Below are positions 6,001-7,204 of a DNA stretch of 7,204 nucleotides, piece by piece. How positions within the stretch are numbered: the first letter of the stretch is position 1; each line of letters opens with the position of its first letter. The notes under the pieces are model-generated. The model saw only the letters and a list, made by a program, of their open reading frames with translations. It was not told where the DNA came from and ran no database searches. The stretch is from contig JAQUMS010000037.1 in NCBI GenBank assembly GCA_028717985.1, positions 1-7,204 of the forward strand, given 5' to 3'. The position numbers and the translations under genes were made by a program. The DNA comes from Candidatus Omnitrophota bacterium. GTDB lineage: Bacteria > Omnitrophota > Gorgyraeia > Gygaellales > Profunditerraquicolaceae.

Positions 6001-7204
6001 GCCGTAGATCTTGAACCCAAGGATGAAGAAATAATAAAAGCAAGAGACGAGGCGGTGATTAAATTGGGAAAATTAAGCGATCGTGCTTTCTCGTCTGAAT
6101 GGGACGGTGGATATTCGGGTTCAGATAAAAAGATGAAAGAGGCATTTAAACATATTGAAGGTATGCTGGGCAATGAATTGAGCTGTTTGTTAATTGAATT
6201 GGCGCGTAAAGAACCGCGTATGTATACACCGGAAGAGTTCGGCCCGATTGTAGAGTGTGCCGCTCTTATACATAGGGTATCGCATGAATCCGGGGTAAGC
6301 GCATTGCTTAACGCGGAAAATTTTCTGCGCTATATATTCTCCGAACGCAGCGGCAGTAAAGAAAATAATGATTTATATCAAAAATCGCAAAAATTGCTGG
6401 GCATGGTGGACGAGAATGCGAGATATTCATATAGAATCCTGTATGTATTTTCGGAATACGTTGCTGAAAGAAAAAAAATAAAATTTCAACAGGATACCTC
6501 GCATCCTTGTTTTACCGCGGTATCATTCATGACGGCTGTGAAGGTCCGCGATCCGTTTGTCGGGATATATCTGTTCTATAGTTTTATGGATAATTATTAC
6601 AAAGAGGATAAACAGGCGCGCGGTTTTATCCGTAGATTCATGTATTTATTAAGCGGGGCCCGCTTTAGCGAGGATGAATATTTTGCCGGATTAATAGGAG
6701 GTACTTTTGATTGGCTGAATACAATGATAGAGCACAAGAAGGTTGTGCCGCATGTTTTGATACCGTTATTACAAAACGCGGCTTGGCATACGCGTGATGA
6801 AAAGGTATTAGCCGGGATAAAAGCTGATTTTGAAAGTTTACAAAGCGCCTTAGCTTCCCGTCCCAGGGGTACCATAGAGCGGGCAGGGCATGGAGGTTCG
6901 TATGCGTATAGAGAAGAATATATGCAGCGTATCCGTTCCGTTATCCCGTTTGCCAGGATAGAAGCTAAGAAAAACAAAATTAAAGTTGCTGATTTTGGCT
7001 GTGGCGACGGCCATGCCGCGTTGAGTCTGGCACAGTCTGATAAAGATCTGTTTGTTACCGGAGTAGACGCGTTTCATGTATTTTGTATAGTAGAAAAATC
7101 CGGAAACTGGGTGGTTGTGGATTGGGACGGCATCGTTCAGGATGAGATGATACCGTCACAAGAGGGTGATGCCGAAGCAATCCGTTTAGAATTGCTCCAT
7201 GCTG
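1..7204 (+). CDS. Internal part of a giant multidomain protein gene (both ends outside the window)
   Basis: Frame +1 is free of stop codons from the first to the last base, giving 2401 residues with neither start nor stop visible. Recognisable motifs recur along this frame: nucleotidyltransferase GS-x(10)-DxD at residues 42-56, nine HTH-like repeats at 561-1129, radical SAM CX3CX2C at 1555-1562, and methyltransferase motif I at 2331-2337. That spread argues strongly against a chance open frame. No hydrophobic run long enough for a membrane helix and no export signal is apparent, so the product is probably cytoplasmic. No PKS/NRPS signature and no adhesin-type repeat was seen, unlike many other giant bacterial genes. 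The modules are joined by polar linkers often holding Asp-Gly-Gly. Overall function is unknown. Giant ORFs are established in Omnitrophota; assigning this gene there is inference. Because the ends are missing, the true length is at least 2401 residues and may be far greater. Confidence 0.96.
37..594 (+). other. Nucleotidyltransferase domain, MNT / pol-beta superfamily
   Basis: Residues about 13-198. A predicted helix (SVRMVLKEMP) leads into a hydrophobic strand, LGAVIFGS, followed by the signature GSTARLQARDESDLDLIPI at residues 42-60. This matches the GSxARG-x-AR-x-SDxDL pattern of minimal nucleotidyltransferases, with Gly42-Ser43 binding the nucleotide phosphates and Asp54 and Asp56 binding the metal. 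The third catalytic acid is not obvious; Glu91 in YETPIIV, at the start of a later strand, is a candidate. Family members move a nucleotide monophosphate from NTP onto a protein, RNA or small molecule such as an aminoglycoside. The substrate cannot be told here. The segment after about residue 100 matches nothing I recognise and may be a substrate-binding part. The domain sits between two Asp-Gly-Gly joints (28-36 and 595-603). The superfamily call is firm; activity is probable but unproven. Confidence 0.82.
604..1500 (+). other. Degenerate class I methyltransferase-like (Rossmann) module
   Basis: Residues about 202-500. A glycine-rich turn after a hydrophobic strand (VTVLSGAAGAGVADAF, residues 261-276; glycines 265, 268, 270) resembles motif I of SAM-dependent methyltransferases. 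Later come a strand ending in an acid, TVCFIDLTAG (Asp390), and VLCPGGYFITDDY (residues 436-448), which resembles the LxPGGxxxxxD element before strand 6. The order fits a Rossmann methyltransferase. Strand 2, however, ends in TLYCAST with no acidic residue to hold the SAM ribose, and the distance between motif I and the later elements is long. It may therefore be an inactive or divergent relative. A CNRC pair (residues 314-317) could bind a metal but stands alone. The module follows the nucleotidyltransferase across an Asp-Gly-Gly joint and ends before a polar linker. The methyltransferase reading is an inference from motif order only. Confidence 0.42.
1501..1680 (+). other. Polar interdomain linker leading into the HTH array
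   Basis: Residues 501-560. The first half is rich in Gly, Asp, Lys and Ser around GEDADGGQGKSTG, which is typical of a flexible tether. The second half (ALLNNVRKAREAQGK and following) looks helical and probably packs against the first HTH-like unit. No enzyme motif is present. Confidence 0.6.
1653..1668 (+). promoter_or_regulatory. Possible internal ribosome binding site and in-frame ATG
   Basis: GGAGGAGG at 1653-1660 is followed after five bases by an in-frame ATG at 1666-1668. Initiation here would start a product with MQKHLAELSEKEL, just before the first HTH-like unit at 1681. The spacing is good for a Shine-Dalgarno site and the position falls at a module boundary. The purines also simply encode Met-Glu-Glu-Ala, and such words are expected now and then in a gene this long, so this is only a candidate. 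Confidence 0.18.
1681..3387 (+). repeat. Tandem array of nine HTH-like protein repeats
   Basis: Residues 561-1129. Nine units of 56-76 residues follow one another: 1681-1878, 1879-2064, 2065-2292, 2293-2484, 2485-2676, 2677-2862, 2863-3030, 3031-3207 and 3208-3387. Each begins with a helix ending in a PG turn (LMRSEPG, IKTYPG, IREEPG, IKTEPG, VQRAPG). A helix of the type S-x-E-x-I-A-x-x-LGV follows, then a third helix ending in RL, as in FVRLRNM, LSRLRDL and LKRLDEI. Most units close with a charged helix ending RHxxWxxL. This is the layout of winged-helix or MarR/Lrp-like DNA-binding modules (ePGiS..eiA..LGv...tV...l.rL), but I see no beta wing after the third helix. Repeats are diverged in DNA, sharing only short words, so duplication is old. 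They may bind nucleic acid, or form an alpha-helical scaffold that spaces the catalytic modules. The repeat itself is directly visible; HTH fold and role are inference. Confidence 0.85.
3388..3480 (+). other. Polar interdomain linker after the HTH array
   Basis: Residues 1130-1160. Low-complexity Asn, Lys, Gly and Pro-rich sequence (NDNKGQNDGGIKTPVPVK, then ITSPEAKS) with no helix-forming pattern. It ends the repeat array and leads to an unrecognised module. The NDGG...TSPE arrangement is echoed by NDGG...SSPE at 4048-4092, which suggests a recurring joint sequence. Confidence 0.65.
3481..4050 (+). other. Unrecognised module A between HTH array and radical SAM domain
   Basis: Residues 1161-1350. 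I do not recognise this segment. It opens with a short heptad-like helix (PEIKRLEDRLNELW). A strand-like FFFAVIEQ leads to a basic region (KASVKSGRREQKLYLGIS), then a helix (RMIIDDLIRLKQF). A hydrophobic and basic stretch (YYVRAVVARVLNN) follows, and the segment ends in a short strand (YTWLFIIRAE). The alternation of strands and helices suggests a folded alpha/beta domain rather than a linker. The excess of Lys and Arg might fit nucleic-acid contact, but there is no motif to support a function. It ends at an Asp-Gly-Gly at 4051-4059. Confidence 0.4.
4060..4548 (+). other. Unrecognised module B preceding the radical SAM domain
   Basis: Residues 1354-1516. It starts with a joint-like SMRTGVSSPE. 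Helices follow (EINWLLDKTRAF and TAIPTMLAALRGYEDEW), then AAASLGEELLDAG, strands in VHICKV and PLAVTFAHGDIG, and a long helix (NLAHLKNLCLRLNEEG). The sequence LKIKITGPGSEQGLSFNEAL closes the compact part with a Gly-Pro-Gly loop that could be a ligand loop. I recognise no family. It lies between two Asp-Gly-Gly tripeptides (4051-4059 and 4549-4557), which supports treating it as one module. A role as an N-terminal partner of the radical SAM domain is possible, but nothing in the sequence proves it. Confidence 0.38.
4549..5460 (+). other. Radical SAM domain, CX3CX2C, without auxiliary-cluster cysteines
   Basis: Residues about 1517-1820. VDIFVTPVCPFQCDHC ends the first strand with Cys1555, Cys1559 and Cys1562, the CX3CX2C set that binds the 4Fe-4S cluster; His1561 takes the usual aromatic place. 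LGGSGEP at residues 1594-1600 fits the GGE motif that contacts SAM. IDTNG (1628-1632) and LALSID (about 1655-1660) match typical strands 3 and 4, and LQYNMRYP a later strand. Such enzymes cleave SAM to a 5'-deoxyadenosyl radical to start methylation, C-C or thioether bond formation, or rearrangement. The tail, HAVLGDVRREKLFDIFLN, resembles the lGdvre-sl-eiw region seen in SPASM/twitch proteins, but it has no cysteines, so no extra clusters are expected. All core motifs are present, so activity is likely. The substrate is unknown; a peptide substrate is only a guess from the tail. Confidence 0.88.
5461..5892 (+). other. Unrecognised stretch following the radical SAM domain
   Basis: Residues 1821-1964. 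It contains amphipathic helices (ELMDLIMEFVRSD, TLAEKLRRCWSKI, VEEYARRVDEVVAVSAQQQ), then a short beta-like portion (VHLGFSYGDFSG) and a helix (IVMKYVLKMLEKFL). An acidic helix (VVEEELLEISRETLFEQPDEES) finishes it, here cited as VVEEELLEISRETL plus FEQPDEES. I recognise no family and see no catalytic motif. It may be the C-terminal cap of the radical SAM module or an independent adaptor. Confidence 0.35.
5893..6081 (+). other. TPR-like helical pair
   Basis: Residues 1965-2027. The helix IALCFYYIGKAL is followed after a turn by ACSEALIYYDFAVDLEPKDEE, here best read as EALIYYDFAVDLEPKD. Together they match the TPR pattern of a Tyr/Gly/Ala-containing first helix and a second helix ending in Ala-x-x-Leu-x-Pro-x-Asp. 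A third helix, IIKARDEAVIKLGKL, could begin a further unit. TPR repeats hold protein partners. Only one clear unit is visible, so it may be a small adaptor or a chance resemblance. It ends before Asp-Gly-Gly at 6103-6111. Confidence 0.5.
6112..6888 (+). other. Long mostly alpha-helical module of unknown function
   Basis: Residues 2038-2296. Nearly every segment looks like an amphipathic helix of 12-20 residues: KKMKEAFKHIEGMLG, ELSCLLIELARKEP, GPIVECAALIHRVSHESG, YRILYVFSEYVAERKK, FVGIYLFYSFMDNYY, FIRRFMYLLSG, VLIPLLQNAAWH. This suggests an alpha-solenoid or helical bundle, but no repeat period is clear and I recognise no family. LARKEPRMYTPEEF faintly recalls the PG turn of the HTH-like repeats, though the rest does not align with them. 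The module lies between the joints WDGG (6100-6111) and GHGGS (6886-6900). Confidence 0.4.
6898..7204 (+). other. Start of a SAM methyltransferase-like module, truncated by the window end
   Basis: Residues 2300 onward. A lead-in helix (YREEYMQRIRSVIPFA) is followed by IKVADFGCGDGHAALSLA, whose DFGCGDG (residues 2331-2337) is a clear motif I of class I SAM-dependent methyltransferases. LFVTGVDA then gives strand 2 with its acidic end at Asp2356. Up to here the match is good. After it one expects a helix and strand 3 with another acid. Instead the sequence reads FHVFCIVEKSGNWVVVDWDG, a strand-turn-strand with His2359 and Asp2374 fifteen residues apart, which recalls the His...Asp half of transglutaminase or papain-like domains. 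The module may be chimeric, or the methyltransferase may be cut short. The rest lies beyond the window, so neither fold completion nor activity can be judged. Confidence 0.6.

Noticed and set aside
6892..6904. GGAGG followed by ATG at 6902
   Set aside because: This ATG is in frame +2 and meets a stop after about 19 codons; the purine run simply encodes Gly-Gly.
1..7204. tRNA, rRNA, CRISPR array, insertion sequence, promoter or terminator
   Set aside because: No hairpin with a T tract, direct DNA repeat array, inverted terminal repeat or RNA signature was seen; all bases belong to one coding frame.

Overview
The whole window lies inside one gene. Frame +1 is open from base 1 to base 7204 with no stop codon (2401 codons), and neither its start nor its stop is in view. 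Translating every row in this frame gives protein-like sequence throughout, with recognisable enzyme motifs spread along it. The other five frames hold only short fragments with no recognisable motif. There is no intergenic space and no RNA gene, mobile element or CRISPR array.

The product is a giant modular protein, probably cytoplasmic, since no signal peptide or membrane segment is evident. In order it carries: an MNT-type nucleotidyltransferase (about 37-594); a degenerate class I methyltransferase-like module (604-1500); a polar linker; a tandem array of nine helix-turn-helix-like units of 56-76 residues (1681-3387); a second linker; two modules I do not recognise (3481-4050 and 4060-4548); a radical SAM domain with an intact CX3CX2C motif (about 4549-5460); an unrecognised stretch; a TPR-like pair of helices (5893-6081); a long mostly helical module (6112-6888); and the beginning of a methyltransferase-like module that runs off the end (6898-7204) and changes character soon after its second motif. 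The tripeptide Asp-Gly-Gly occurs seven times, mostly where one module gives way to the next, so it looks like a recurring joint.

Organism: GC is moderate (mid-40s percent by eye) and the gene is an exceptionally long, soluble, multi-enzyme ORF without polyketide or non-ribosomal peptide synthase motifs. Giant genes of this kind are known from the candidate phylum Omnitrophota, whose member Velamenicoccus archaeovorus encodes a protein of nearly 40,000 residues. I infer an Omnitrophota-like uncultured bacterium; other giant-gene lineages such as Planctomycetota cannot be excluded from this window.

How the parts work together is unknown. A nucleotidyl transferase, a radical SAM enzyme and methyltransferase-like folds on one chain with a repeated HTH scaffold and a TPR-like adaptor suggest either a multi-step modification machine or a polyprotein-like string of independent effectors. 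The sequence cannot decide between these.
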